A DNA stretch of 64,000 nucleotides from Chlorobaculum parvum NCIB 8327 (GTDB taxonomy: Bacteria; Bacteroidota; Chlorobiia; Chlorobiales; Chlorobiaceae): NCBI RefSeq assembly GCF_000020505.1, contig NC_011027.1, forward strand, positions 2,216,001 through 2,280,000, written 5' to 3'. A program made the translations under genes and the position numbers. A model generated the notes under the pieces. It did not search any database, was not told the DNA's origin, and was given only the letters and a program-made list of their open reading frames with translations. The stretch's first letter is position 1. Each line of letters starts with the position of its first letter. Shown here one piece after another: positions 45,485 to 55,603 of the stretch.

Positions 45485-46810
45485 CTATAACTGATCCCAG
45501 AACTTCTTGAGCCGATCGACAAACTTGTTGCCCGCAGGTTGTTGCGACTCCTGAGAAGGGTCGGCCCCTGCGGCCGCCGAATCTGACTGCGGTAAATCGC
45601 AAGCTGCCGCTTGCTGACCGGCAGACGAAGGCTCGGCCATACCGTGCTCCTGATACAGACTGTTTTCGAGCGAATGAGCCACCAGCCCCATGACGGTTGC
45701 ATACATCGGATTGTTGACCGCATCCTTGATGCCGCCAGACACCCCTTCGGGATAGCCGGTACGCACATCGAGGCCAAGAATATCCCTGGCCAGCTCCACG
45801 GTGCCCGGCAAAAGCGAGCCCCCGCCGGTGATGATCGCTCCCGCGTTCAGATACTCGTAGTAGCCCGAGCGCTTGATGATGTCGCGCACAAGCTCGAAAA
45901 TCTCCATCATGCGCGCTTCGATAATGACCGTGAGCGAACTTTTCGGCAAGGATTTGCGTGGCCGTCCCTCGATGCCATCGATCGTAATTTCCTCATCCTC
46001 TTCGAGCAGCTTCGTCCAGGCGCAGCCGTAGCGGATCTTGACATCTTCGGCCACGTCGTTGAGCGCCTTGACGCCGAAGGCCACATCGTGCGTCACGTCG
46101 TTGGCGGCCACCTTGATCACCTCGGAGTAGCGGATCGCGCCGTCGATGTAGATGGCAACCTCGGTCGTGCCACCGCCGATGTCGATCACCACCGTACCGC
46201 TCCGCTTCTCACTCTCCTTCATCACGGCCAGCCCTGAAGCGACCGGCTCGAAGGTCATGGCATTGACTTCGAGGCCCGCCTTCTCGATACACTGCTTGAT
46301 GTTGCGGATCTTGGTGCGAAGCCCGACAACGATATAGGCGCTGCCGCGCATGATCATACCGGCCATGCCGATCGGATCGAGCACCCCCTCCTGGTCATCG
46401 ACGATGAACTCCTGCGGAATAACGTGGATGATTTCGTGGTCGATGTCGAGATAGCGGATGTTGGTCTTGGCCTTTTCGAGGAAGCGCCGCACATCGGACT
46501 CGTTGACGATGCCCGACTGGTTGACGCTGACTTCGGAGTTACTGTAGATGCAGTGGACATGCGCGCCGGAAATACCGACATTCACGCCTTTGATTTTGAT
46601 TGAGGACTCGCGCTCGGCATCGGCTACCGCCTTGCTGATGGCATCGACGGTTTTGTTGATGTTAACGACTGTGGCCCGCTGCAACCCCTCGGAGTTGGCG
46701 CGCCCCTTGCCGAGAACGTTGAGCTTGCCGAGATCATCCTTTTCCGCGACAACGACGCAAACCTTGGTAGTACCTATATCGAGACCGATTACAATATTGC
46801 TCTTGAGCAT
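45485..46810 (-). CDS. ftsA: Cell division protein FtsA
   Basis: Actin-like protein that ties FtsZ to the membrane and recruits the divisome. IVIGLDIGTTKVCVVVAEK (phosphate 1) and VIDIGGGTTEVAIY (phosphate 2) are visible, with GAIITGGGSLLPG (adenosine site) later. The C-terminus ends with an amphipathic helix NKFVDRLKKFWDQL for membrane binding. The ATG at 46810 gives 441 aa. A TTG at 46828 is also in frame. It sits about 196 bp after the ftsQ stop, the largest gap in the cluster. Confidence 0.95.
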   Translation of the reverse strand: MLKSNIVIGLDIGTTKVCVVVAEKDDLGKLNVLGKGRANSEGLQRATVVNINKTVDAISKAVADAERESSIKIKGVNVGISGAHVHCIYSNSEVSVNQSGIVNESDVRRFLEKAKTNIRYLDIDHEIIHVIPQEFIVDDQEGVLDPIGMAGMIMRGSAYIVVGLRTKIRNIKQCIEKAGLEVNAMTFEPVASGLAVMKESEKRSGTVVIDIGGGTTEVAIYIDGAIRYSEVIKVAANDVTHDVAFGVKALNDVAEDVKIRYGCAWTKLLEEDEEITIDGIEGRPRKSLPKSSLTVIIEARMMEIFELVRDIIKRSGYYEYLNAGAIITGGGSLLPGTVELARDILGLDVRTGYPEGVSGGIKDAVNNPMYATVMGLVAHSLENSLYQEHGMAEPSSAGQQAAACDLPQSDSAAAGADPSQESQQPAGNKFVDRLKKFWDQL

Positions 46811-47006
46811 GAGGCGTTCTATGTTCAATGTTGGGCATCGCTATTGCTTTGTTCCAAAACACGATAACCGCGTTAGTCAGGACAAGTCGGGTACGCTCAG
46901 GGCTCTTCGTGCCATCCACCTTGGGCTCAGGCTTCTCACGAAAATGAAGAGAGAATCCCTGAAGTTCATCGGTATGTCGAGCGCCTTCCGATAATGCGGG
47001 CGGGGT

Positions 47007-47900
47007 CTATGGCGCTGCAGGCTCTGCCTCAGACTCCGGTTCGCTGGCGAACACCCTGTCCCGGAAACGAAGATCGACCGACTCGTAACAATCTATACCT
47101 TTTTTGGCTACAACCTGTTGCCAGAATATCTCGAATTTTTTCAATTTTTCCTTGAAATTCCCCGCATTGCCGACAACAAACCGAATGGGAGAACCAGCTA
47201 CGGAAAACCAGGTACGGTTGTCTGGCGCGAGATGAATTTCCGAAAGCAGCAGGCCCGCATGAGGTGCTGCAGCAAACGCATCAATCAAGACGAACAGCAG
47301 TTGGCGATCACCCTCATTCAGGCGATTCACACCTCTGCCGGGGGCTGAGCCAAGACGCCCGGCACCCGACACCTTCACCAGACGGTGAAAGCGGCTCGAA
47401 ACCCCTTCATCGGGAAGCACGAACCCTTCAGTATCGATAACGCGGTAATGCTCACCCTCGACAAGCAGTGCTGCCGGTCGGCGCTCTTCGATAACCACCC
47501 GCAGGATGCCGTTCAGCTCCTTGCTGACTGTCATGCTCCCGATCCAGGGCTCGGAAGAGAGCGCCCGGCGAACATCGTCGATTCTGACCTCTTCAAGCGG
47601 CCGGTTCCTGAAACGCGCAAGCCGCTTATCCAGATCGGATGCAGGGATGAGGCTTGCGCCGCTGACGACCACCCGTTCGACGGCGACGCCCTGCTTCCAC
47701 TGGGTCGCGTACCAGGCCAGTGCGGCGACGGCCATGAGCAACAGCACGACCATAATCATGATGACCGGCGTAGCGCCGAACAGGCGACGGAGCTTGCCTG
47801 AGCGGGGCGCCGAGTGGTCTGCTTCGGGCAGCTCGGGCTCGTTGCCGGGCAGCTCGTTCAGCGGCTCCTCATGCCAGCGTTCATGCTCCTGGTTTTCCAT
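47007..47900 (-). CDS. ftsQ: Cell division protein FtsQ
   Basis: 297 aa bitopic membrane protein: a cytosolic, acidic N-terminus (NQEHERWHEEPLNELPGNEP), one helix (VIMIMVVLLLMAVAALAWYA), then the POTRA domain (VERVVVSGASLIPASDLDKR) and the FtsQ beta domain with VVIEERRPAALLVEGEHYRV. It connects the cytosolic and periplasmic divisome. It lies 30 bp downstream of murC. The low-complexity C-terminus, SEPESEAEPAAP, is unremarkable. Confidence 0.88.
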   Translation of the reverse strand: MENQEHERWHEEPLNELPGNEPELPEADHSAPRSGKLRRLFGATPVIMIMVVLLLMAVAALAWYATQWKQGVAVERVVVSGASLIPASDLDKRLARFRNRPLEEVRIDDVRRALSSEPWIGSMTVSKELNGILRVVIEERRPAALLVEGEHYRVIDTEGFVLPDEGVSSRFHRLVKVSGAGRLGSAPGRGVNRLNEGDRQLLFVLIDAFAAAPHAGLLLSEIHLAPDNRTWFSVAGSPIRFVVGNAGNFKEKLKKFEIFWQQVVAKKGIDCYESVDLRFRDRVFASEPESEAEPAAP

Positions 47901-47930
47901 CGCTGCACTCTCCGTTATCGCCGGGCAGGC

Positions 47931-49346
47931 TCATCCGGCCGCTCCGGTTGCGGTTCCTTCATCGGCACACATTGATGCAAATCGCGTGGCCAGGTGGGTG
48001 ATGTCGCCTGCGCCCATGAAAAGGATCAGCGTATCGGGCCCGGCCTCCTGCCGGAGTGAGTCGAGCAGTTGCTCGCTGTCCGGCTCGAACGTCACCTCCT
48101 TCGCACCGGCCTTGCGCGCCGCCTCGGCGACAAGCTCGCCGGTCACGCCCGGGAAATCTTCGGTGCGCTCCCGCGACGGGTAGATGCCAGCCACGTAGAT
48201 CGCGTCGGCCCGCGAAAGCGCCCAGCCGAACTCGACGGCGAACTCCGAGGTACGGGAGTAGAGATGTGGCTGAAACACCGCCACGATGCGATGCTCTTTC
48301 CATCCATGCCGCGCAGCCTTGACGGTCGCCTTGACCTCGGAGGGGTGGTGCGCGTAATCGTCGACGACAAGCAACCCGTTCCCGCCTTTGAACTTCATCT
48401 GGAAACGGCGGCGCATTCCGGTGTAGGCGCCGAGTCCGGCGATGATCTTTTCCGGCGGCAGGCCGATTTCAAGACCGACCGAAAAGGCTGCCAGCGCGTT
48501 GAGCACGTTGTGGCGCCCCGGCACACCGAGCCGCACGCCGGGATAGCTCTCGCCGAACGCCTCGACTGTAAAAACGCTACCGCCCTCACAGGCTTCGAGG
48601 TCCGAAGCCATCACATCGGCAGGCTCTTCGATGCCGAAGGTGGTGTAACGGCGGTTCAGGCGCGAAATCAGGCTCCGGATTTCCGGCCAGTCCACGCAGC
48701 AGATCACGCGGCCGTAAAACGGCACCTTGTTGGCGAACGCCGCGAAGCTGTCGCGCAGGTTGTCCATCGTGCCGTAGGTGTCCATGTGCTCCGATTCGAG
48801 GCTGTTGACAACGGCGATGGTGGGGGTGAGCTTCAGAAATGCCCGGTCGTACTCGTCGGCCTCGATCACCATGTGCCGCCCCTCGCCGACCACCGTGCTG
48901 CCCTTCAGGTAGTCCGACACGCCACCGATCATTACGGTCGGGGACTGCCCGGATTCGAGCAGCATGGTCGCGATCATGGCCGTGGTGGTGGTCTTGCCGT
49001 GGGTGCCGGAGACGCAGATGCCGACTTTGTAGCGCATCAGCTCGCCAAGCATCTCGTCGCGCTTGATGACCGGAATGCCCTGCTTCTCAGCGGCCTGAAT
49101 CTCCACATTGCTCTCGGGGCGCACAGCCGAGGAGTAGACCACCACATCGCTCATGCCGACATGTTCGGCCTCATGGCCCTGCCACACGACAGCGCCAAGC
49201 TCGCGCAGCTTGTCGATCACCTCGCCCGAAGCCAGGTCGGAGCCGCTGACCGAAAAGCCCGATTTCAGCAACAGTTCGGCGATGGCACTCATGCCCGCCC
49301 CACCGATGCCGACGATATGCACATTCCTCGTTCTGCCCAGCTCCAT
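47931..49346 (-). CDS. murC: UDP-N-acetylmuramate--L-alanine ligase
   Basis: 471 aa from the ATG at 49346, with GGGAG five bases upstream; a GTG at 49358 is less likely. The N-terminal nucleotide site reads [19 protein letters not shown], and the Mur ligase ATP site [20 protein letters not shown]. It adds the first amino acid of the stem peptide to UDP-MurNAc. It lies between murG and ftsQ; murB and ddl, which often sit here, are absent. Confidence 0.95.
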   Translation of the reverse strand: MELGRTRNVHIVGIGGAGMSAIAELLLKSGFSVSGSDLASGEVIDKLRELGAVVWQGHEAEHVGMSDVVVYSSAVRPESNVEIQAAEKQGIPVIKRDEMLGELMRYKVGICVSGTHGKTTTTAMIATMLLESGQSPTVMIGGVSDYLKGSTVVGEGRHMVIEADEYDRAFLKLTPTIAVVNSLESEHMDTYGTMDNLRDSFAAFANKVPFYGRVICCVDWPEIRSLISRLNRRYTTFGIEEPADVMASDLEACEGGSVFTVEAFGESYPGVRLGVPGRHNVLNALAAFSVGLEIGLPPEKIIAGLGAYTGMRRRFQMKFKGGNGLLVVDDYAHHPSEVKATVKAARHGWKEHRIVAVFQPHLYSRTSEFAVEFGWALSRADAIYVAGIYPSRERTEDFPGVTGELVAEAARKAGAKEVTFEPDSEQLLDSLRQEAGPDTLILFMGAGDITHLATRFASMCADEGTATGAAG

Positions 49347-49361
49347 AGTGACTCCCACTCC

Positions 49362-50456
49362 TTACGATTTTGATAGCGCAATGATTCTTCCCGCCAGCTC
49401 GGCTGCCGCTCCCGGATACCCCTCGCTTCTCGACGCATGGCCCATCCGGTCAAGCCGCTCGGAGTCACCGAGGAGATCGAGAATCGTTTCCAGCGACGCA
49501 TCGTCGGCAAGATTGGTATCCTCGATCATAATCGCCGCTCCGGCGTTGACGAGCGCGCGCGCATTGTGGCGCTGGTGATCGGCAGCCGCATACGGGTAGG
49601 GCGCAAGCACCGACGGCTTGCCGAGATTGGTCAATTCAGCGAGGCTCGACGCGCCTGCCCGGCAGAGTACCAGATCGGCTGCGCCGTACGCCTTGCCCAT
49701 CTCCTGAATGTACGGCCCGATCCAGCGCGTTGACGAAGACGAAACCTCCGCCGTTACCCGCTCTGCATCGAGCGAGCCGGTCTGCCAGATCAGATTGATT
49801 TTGCCCTCCAGCCTCCCACAGAAACGAAGCAGCGCGTTGTTGATCGCCCGTGCCCCGCGACTGCCGCCGAACACCAGTAGCGTGGGCAGATCGCCCCGGA
49901 GACCGAAAAAGTCGAGACATGCCTGACGCGGCTCGGCGGGGAACTCGCGCGCCGGATTGCCCGTCACGAACACATTCTTGCTGTCGCCGAAAAACTTGCG
50001 GCTCTCGGCGAACGACAGGTGCACCTCCGACGCCATCCGGGCAAGCATACGGGTGGTCACGCCCGGAAAAGCGTTCTGCTCCTGAATGAGCGTTTTGCAG
50101 CCCGAAAGCTGCGCGGCAAGCAGCAACGGAGCACTGACGTAACCGCCCGTGCCGACAACTACGTTGGGCGTCTCTTTACGGATGATCGAAAAAGCCTGCA
50201 TGAGCGATGAGCCGAAATCCTTCAGCACCCCAACGTTCGCCGCGAGGTCGCGCAGCGAGCGCCCGCGCTTCAGCCCCCGAACCGGCAGGAGGTGCAACGG
50301 ATAGCCGAGGCGCGGCACCTCGGTGGCTTCAATACCGGCCGGAGTACCCGCGAAGGAGATTTCGACGCCGGGCACGACCTTCTTCAGCTCGGAAGCCATC
50401 GCGACGCCGGGGTAGAGATGGCCGCCGGTTCCGCCTCCGGCAAACAGCACCTTCAT
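49362..50456 (-). CDS. murG: UDP-GlcNAc:lipid I transferase MurG
   Basis: 364 aa GT-B glycosyltransferase converting lipid I to lipid II at the inner membrane. Gly-rich motif LFAGGGTGGHLYPGVAMASE at the start, VVGTGGYVSAPLLLAA, and FGGSRGARAIN for the UDP-sugar site. Its ATG overlaps the ftsW stop by four bases. Confidence 0.95.
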   Translation of the reverse strand: MKVLFAGGGTGGHLYPGVAMASELKKVVPGVEISFAGTPAGIEATEVPRLGYPLHLLPVRGLKRGRSLRDLAANVGVLKDFGSSLMQAFSIIRKETPNVVVGTGGYVSAPLLLAAQLSGCKTLIQEQNAFPGVTTRMLARMASEVHLSFAESRKFFGDSKNVFVTGNPAREFPAEPRQACLDFFGLRGDLPTLLVFGGSRGARAINNALLRFCGRLEGKINLIWQTGSLDAERVTAEVSSSSTRWIGPYIQEMGKAYGAADLVLCRAGASSLAELTNLGKPSVLAPYPYAAADHQRHNARALVNAGAAIMIEDTNLADDASLETILDLLGDSERLDRMGHASRSEGYPGAAAELAGRIIALSKS

Positions 50457-51661
50457 GACCGCCCTCCCTTCGAATCGAGCAAGGCCTCGGCCCGCTGCAC
50501 CGTTTCGACCTTTTTCCGGTACCGCGAAATACTCACCAGCATCCCGATGCCGAGCGAATTGAACAGCAGCGCCGTGCCGCCGTAACTGATGAATGGCAGC
50601 GCAACGCCGGTCGTCGGCAACAGGTGACTGGCAACTGCGATGTTGATGAACGCATACAGAACGATGGCGATGGTGACGCCTGTGGCCACGTACCGACCAT
50701 ACAGGTCGGGAGCGTGCTTGGCGATGATGATGCCGCAGGCAAGCAGGCCTGCGAAAAGCAGGAGCACCACCAGCGCGCCAATAAAGCCGTACTCCTCGCC
50801 GATGACCACGAAAACGAAGTCGTTGTAGGAGAGAGGCAGGTACAGTTCGCGCTGCTTGCTGGCCCCGAGGCCGAGGCCGAGCAGGCCGCCATTGCCTAGG
50901 CCGAGCAACGCCTGCCTGACCTGATAGCTCAACTGATCCTCTCCGCCGCCAAATGCCACCAGACGGGCCACGCGATACGGCGCGGCAATCGCGAACGCCG
51001 CCGCGATCGGAATCAGCGCCGCGCCCGTAGCCAGGAGGTGCTTGATTCTGATGCCGCCGATAAACATCAGCGTGAAACCGATCAGCGCAATCAGCGAGGA
51101 GGTGCTGAAGTTCGGCTCAAGCGCAACCAGAACAACCACAGTCATCAGCAGAATCAGCATCGGATAGTAACCGGTGTGCAAATCCCTGATATAGTTTCGC
51201 TTTTCGGCAAGCAACCGCGAAAAGTGCAGGATGATCGCGTACTTGGCAAGATCGGAAGCCTGGAACTTCAGCGGCCCGAAGCCGAGCCATCGGGCCGCAC
51301 CATGAATAACACCGACAAGTTTGAGCACCAGCAGCATGGCCAGCGCCACGATGCTGAGGAACAACAAAGCTTTGCTGGCCTTCATGAACAGATGGTAGTC
51401 GATATGGCCGACCGCAAAGATCACGCCAAGCCCCAGCACGGCAAAGGTGAGCTGACGCCAGAGGAAGTATTGCGGATCGGCGAACTTCTTTTCAGCCCAG
51501 CCCGCGCCGCTGCTGTAAACCACCACAATGCCGATACACATCAGCACCACCACGATGAAGAGCAGCAGCTTACCCGCAAAAGCATCCCCGTTACCCGGCT
51601 GTGCCGGAAGCAGCTCCGGTGTTCCGCCGGACAAGTCCGGCATGGTCAGAAACTTCAGCAT
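50453..51661 (-). CDS. ftsW: Septal peptidoglycan polymerase FtsW
   Basis: 402 aa SEDS protein with about ten membrane helices. Hallmark segments include FKASDLAK-like LGFGPLKFQASDLAKYAIIL and a GGxS-like turn near the C-terminus (GVALPFISYGGTALLFNSLG). It polymerises lipid II glycan at the septum with FtsI. The ATG at 51661 overlaps the murD stop; an internal ATG (MPDLSGG) is also possible. Confidence 0.93.
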   Translation of the reverse strand: MLKFLTMPDLSGGTPELLPAQPGNGDAFAGKLLLFIVVVLMCIGIVVVYSSGAGWAEKKFADPQYFLWRQLTFAVLGLGVIFAVGHIDYHLFMKASKALLFLSIVALAMLLVLKLVGVIHGAARWLGFGPLKFQASDLAKYAIILHFSRLLAEKRNYIRDLHTGYYPMLILLMTVVVLVALEPNFSTSSLIALIGFTLMFIGGIRIKHLLATGAALIPIAAAFAIAAPYRVARLVAFGGGEDQLSYQVRQALLGLGNGGLLGLGLGASKQRELYLPLSYNDFVFVVIGEEYGFIGALVVLLLFAGLLACGIIIAKHAPDLYGRYVATGVTIAIVLYAFINIAVASHLLPTTGVALPFISYGGTALLFNSLGIGMLVSISRYRKKVETVQRAEALLDSKGGRS

Positions 51662-53058
51662 GATGCCATCTCCCGTACCGATTGCTTGAACTGCCTGCCC
51701 CGATCCTCGAAATCGCTGAACATGTCGAAGCTTGAACAGGCAGGCGAAAAGAGCACGCTCCCGCCGGGTCGGGCCGACTGGCGGGCCAGCTCGACAGCCT
51801 CGTGAAGCGATGCGGCCTCGAAGACCGGCACAACGCCACGAAACGCCTCCGCAATCTTGCCGCGCGACTCGCCGATAGCCACGATGCAGGAGACCTTCTC
51901 CTTCACCAGCTCGGCGATGGATGCGTAGTCGTTGCCCTTGTCGCGCCCGCCAGCAATGAGCACCATGCCAGCCGGAACGGTCTGGAGAGCCTGACGCATG
52001 GCATTGACATTGGTGGCTTTGGAGTCGTTGATCCAGTCCACGCCGCAGAACGAGCCGACAAACTCCTGCCTGTGCTCGACGCCACCGAACTCCGAGAGGC
52101 TCCGGCGCACCGCGTCGTCCCGAACACCTGCCGCGCGGGCGGCCGCCACTGACGAGAGCACGTTGTACAGGTTATGCTCGCCGCGAAACCCTGGCTTCAT
52201 GACCTCATCGACCGGCATGAATTGCTCCGTCAGGCCCGCCGTCCGGATAACAATCCAGCCGTCAGCCACCGAAACAAAGTCCTCCGAAACACCCTCAAAC
52301 GACTCGGCCTTCAGGCCGGTGCGCACCACCTTGAACGGCCACGGCCCGTCACCCTCGAAATGGGCGCGCAGCAGTGGATCGTCGTGGTTGTAAATCAGCG
52401 TATCTCCGGCCTGCTGCGATGCGTGAATGCGGAACTTCGCCCTGGCGTAGGCGTGAATGTCGCCGCCGTAGCGATCCATGTGGTCGGGCGTGATGTTGGT
52501 CAGCACGGCAATGTTTGGCCGGAACGAGCTGCACCCTTCGAGCTGGTAGCTGCTCAGCTCCAGCACGGCGATGTCGTCCGGCTCCATGCCGGAAACCTCC
52601 GACGAAAAGGGCGTGCCGATGTTGCCCACGCTGAACGCGCGGTAGCCTTGCTGCTCGCCATCAGCCTCGCAGATACGGTGAATGAGCGTAGCCGTGGTGG
52701 TCTTCCCGTCCGTACCGGTGATGCCGATAATGCGCGCCCGGCAGAACCACGAGGCCAGCTCGATCTCGCTGACCACGGAAATGCCGCGAGCCTCCATCTC
52801 CCGGATGACCGGAGCAGTACGCGGAATACCGGGGCTCACCACGCACAATTCCGCCTCGAACACCCGCTCCGAGTGCCCGCCCTCTTCGAACGGCACGCCA
52901 AGCGCCCGCATTTGCTCCGCAGCTTCGGCTTTGACGGTGCCAAACTCGCTGACCAGCGGACGCGCTCCGGCACTGGCAAGCAGGCCAGCTGCAGCCACTC
53001 CGCTTTTTCCGGCGCCGATAACCGACACCGCCACTCCTTTCAGCGCTTCCGGATTCAC
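51655..53058 (-). CDS. murD: UDP-MurNAc-L-alanine:D-glutamate ligase
   Basis: 467 aa. N-terminal VAVSVIGAGKSGVAAAGLLA, the ATP site GITGTDGKTTTATLIHRIC, and NDSKATNVNAMRQALQT (Mur ligase C domain) are visible. It adds D-Glu to UDP-MurNAc-Ala. The start is a GTG at 53058, one base after the mraY stop at 53060 (gap 1 base), indicating tight coupling. Confidence 0.95.
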   Translation of the reverse strand: MNPEALKGVAVSVIGAGKSGVAAAGLLASAGARPLVSEFGTVKAEAAEQMRALGVPFEEGGHSERVFEAELCVVSPGIPRTAPVIREMEARGISVVSEIELASWFCRARIIGITGTDGKTTTATLIHRICEADGEQQGYRAFSVGNIGTPFSSEVSGMEPDDIAVLELSSYQLEGCSSFRPNIAVLTNITPDHMDRYGGDIHAYARAKFRIHASQQAGDTLIYNHDDPLLRAHFEGDGPWPFKVVRTGLKAESFEGVSEDFVSVADGWIVIRTAGLTEQFMPVDEVMKPGFRGEHNLYNVLSSVAAARAAGVRDDAVRRSLSEFGGVEHRQEFVGSFCGVDWINDSKATNVNAMRQALQTVPAGMVLIAGGRDKGNDYASIAELVKEKVSCIVAIGESRGKIAEAFRGVVPVFEAASLHEAVELARQSARPGGSVLFSPACSSFDMFSDFEDRGRQFKQSVREMASC

Positions 53059-53059
53059 G

Positions 53060-54166
53060 TTATCGTAGTTTCAGGGTCATGAGGCTTGTCAAAAACAACA
53101 GGATCGAGATGATCCAGAAGCGGATAACAATCTTCTGCTCCGGCCATCCCTTCAGCTGGAAATGGTGGTGCAGGGGAGCCATCAGAAAGATGCGACGCCC
53201 CTCTTTGAACCGCCATTTGGTGAACTTGAACCAGGCCACCTGCATGGAGACCGACAAGGTCTCGATGAAAAAGATTCCGGCCAGCACCGGCAGGAGCAGC
53301 TCCTGCTTGATCATGAGCGCGATCACCGCAATGGCGCTGCCGAGGGCGAGCGACCCCGTGTCGCCCATGAAGACCTCCGCCGGATTCGAGTTGAACCACA
53401 GAAAGCCCACGCACGCCATGACAATCGCCATGCTGACCACGGCGATCTCACCGGCCCCGGAGATGAACGGAATGCTCAGATACCCCGCATAGACGGCATT
53501 GCCGCCAAGGTACGCAAAGAGACCGAGAGCCATCGTCACGATCGCTGCGTTACCCGCCGCCAGACCGTCGAGGCCATCGGTCAGGTTCACCGCGTTTGAG
53601 ACCGCCGTGATGATGAAGATCACCACCGGAATGTAGAAGATGCCGTAATCAACGGAGAAATTTTTCAGGAAGGGCACGCTCGTCTTGGAGAGCAGCACCG
53701 AAAAAGCGGGATCGTTCCAGGTGTAGAAGCCGACGACCAGCCCGAGTGCGACCTGCCCGACCAGCTTGTACTTTCCGGCAAGTCCACCCTTGATCTTCAG
53801 CACAACCTTGCGGTAGTCGTCGATAAAGCCGATCAGCCCCATCCAGAGCACCGCAAGCATGATCAGCCACACATGCGGGTCATCGACCTTGGCCCAGAGC
53901 AGCGCCGAAATTTCAACCGCCAGAATGATGAGCAGGCCGCCCATCGTCGGGACATCCTTTTTCTTGCGATGCTCCTCCGGAGCCTCCTCCTTGACCGGTT
54001 CGAGGAAGTGGGATTTAAGGAAACGGATGAACGACGGCCCGGCAAAAACGGTAATCAGAAGAGCGGTGATGGCAGCCGCACTTGCCCTGAAGGTCAGGTA
54101 TTCGATCACCCGCATTCCCGGCGGGTTGAACATTTCGTTGATGTATCGAAGAAAATAGTAGAGCAT
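53060..54166 (-). CDS. mraY: Phospho-MurNAc-pentapeptide transferase MraY
   Basis: 368 aa integral membrane enzyme with about ten helices. It moves phospho-MurNAc-pentapeptide to undecaprenyl phosphate, making lipid I. The conserved Asp motif reads [29 protein letters not shown] precedes it, and [14 protein letters not shown] follows. The HHHF loop ([18 protein letters not shown]) near the end is typical. Start [11 protein letters not shown]. Confidence 0.96.
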   Translation of the reverse strand: MLYYFLRYINEMFNPPGMRVIEYLTFRASAAAITALLITVFAGPSFIRFLKSHFLEPVKEEAPEEHRKKKDVPTMGGLLIILAVEISALLWAKVDDPHVWLIMLAVLWMGLIGFIDDYRKVVLKIKGGLAGKYKLVGQVALGLVVGFYTWNDPAFSVLLSKTSVPFLKNFSVDYGIFYIPVVIFIITAVSNAVNLTDGLDGLAAGNAAIVTMALGLFAYLGGNAVYAGYLSIPFISGAGEIAVVSMAIVMACVGFLWFNSNPAEVFMGDTGSLALGSAIAVIALMIKQELLLPVLAGIFFIETLSVSMQVAWFKFTKWRFKEGRRIFLMAPLHHHFQLKGWPEQKIVIRFWIISILLFLTSLMTLKLR

Positions 54167-54169
54167 TGG

Positions 54170-55603
54170 TCAGTCAGATACTTCCTTGATTGGGGTCATT
54201 CGTTTCACAAGCGCTTCGGCAGCCAGTTCGAGCTTCATGCCACGTGAGCCTTTGAAGAGCACCGCGTCGCCCGGCCTGACGTAGTCGCCGAGGAAGGCAT
54301 CAAGATCATCCATGGTCTCAAAATGGCCAAGGCAGCGCTCTTGCGCATTCTGGCAACAGGAACCGGCAAGCGGCCCGATAGTGACGCAACCGTCGATTGG
54401 CAGCTGGCGAATATAGTTGCCGATCGATTCATGTTCAAGCGCCGCGTTGCCGCCCAGTTCGAGCATGTCGCCAATCACAGCGAGCTTCCGGCCCGAGCAG
54501 TCGAGACTGGCAAGCGTGTCGAGCGCCAGACGCACCGAGTCGGGATTGGCGTTGTAGGTGTCGTTGAGCACCACCACGCCGCCCGCCTCCAGCAATTCCA
54601 TGCGTTTCCAGCCGCTCGCGGGCATCAGTTCGCCGAGACCGCTGGCGATCTGTTCGGGCGCGAGGCCGAAGTGTGCGCCGACCGCCGCCGCGGCCACGGC
54701 ATTGGTGACGTTGTGGCGGCCAATGAAGTTCATCGCAACCGGCTGGCGGATTCCAGCTTCGGAACAGAGCGTGAACGCGATGCGGCCCACCCGGTCGCTG
54801 CCGACCTCTTCGGCCCACCACGCACACGGCTCGCCCGGCACAGCTCCATAACAGATTTTGCGCGACAGCGACGCACCTGCGGCAGCAAGACGATGGTCGT
54901 CGAGATTGACGAAAGCCGTGCCGCCGCTCACTTCGAGATAATCGAACAGCTCTGCCTCGGCTTTGGCCACGCCGTCGAGGGAGCCGAAAAATTCGAGATG
55001 CTCGTGACCGATGTTGGTCAACAGCCCGTGGGTCGGCCGCGCTATCGAGGCGAGAAAAGCCATTTCACCGGGGTGGTTGATGCCCATTTCGATGACCGCC
55101 ATCTCGGTATCGCGGCGCAATTGGAACAGGGTCAGCGGCACGCCGAGATGGTTGTTGTAGTTGCCCTGCGTCACCCGCACCTTGAAGGCGGTGGAGAGCA
55201 CCGCGGCCACCATCTCCTTGGTGGTGGTCTTGCCGTTGCTGCCGCCGATGCCGATCACCGGAATGTCGAAGCGCTCCCGATAGGCCGTAGCGAGCTGCTG
55301 AAAGGCTGCGACCGGATCGTCGGCAACCAGAAAGCGGCGGCCTTCGCCCCGATGCTCCGAGCCATGCTGGCTGAACCATTCGCTCGAGACCACCGCCCAC
55401 GACGCGCCGTTGGCGAACACCGCGCCGACAAAGCGGTGGCCGTCGGTGCGCTCGCCCGGAAGGGCTACAAACACCGCGCCCTCGACCACCTTGCGAGAAT
55501 CGATCACCACCACCGGATCGACGAGTTGATACCGCTCATCGACATCCGAGGCCTCGATCCGGCCTGCACGGTTGAAATCGCTGTAGATCAGCGCCCCTTT
55601 CAT
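54170..55603 (-). CDS. murF: UDP-MurNAc-tripeptide:D-Ala-D-Ala ligase
   Basis: 477 aa. The N-terminal domain (VVIDSRKVVEGAVFVALPGE) binds UDP-substrate, the ATP site reads IGIGGSNGKTTTKEMVAAVL, and FIGRHNVTNAVAAAA then NDTYNANPDSVRLALDTL belong to the Mur ligase core. It adds D-Ala-D-Ala, completing the pentapeptide. The ATG overlaps murE's stop by four bases (ATGA). Confidence 0.95.
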   Translation of the reverse strand: MKGALIYSDFNRAGRIEASDVDERYQLVDPVVVIDSRKVVEGAVFVALPGERTDGHRFVGAVFANGASWAVVSSEWFSQHGSEHRGEGRRFLVADDPVAAFQQLATAYRERFDIPVIGIGGSNGKTTTKEMVAAVLSTAFKVRVTQGNYNNHLGVPLTLFQLRRDTEMAVIEMGINHPGEMAFLASIARPTHGLLTNIGHEHLEFFGSLDGVAKAEAELFDYLEVSGGTAFVNLDDHRLAAAGASLSRKICYGAVPGEPCAWWAEEVGSDRVGRIAFTLCSEAGIRQPVAMNFIGRHNVTNAVAAAAVGAHFGLAPEQIASGLGELMPASGWKRMELLEAGGVVVLNDTYNANPDSVRLALDTLASLDCSGRKLAVIGDMLELGGNAALEHESIGNYIRQLPIDGCVTIGPLAGSCCQNAQERCLGHFETMDDLDAFLGDYVRPGDAVLFKGSRGMKLELAAEALVKRMTPIKEVSD

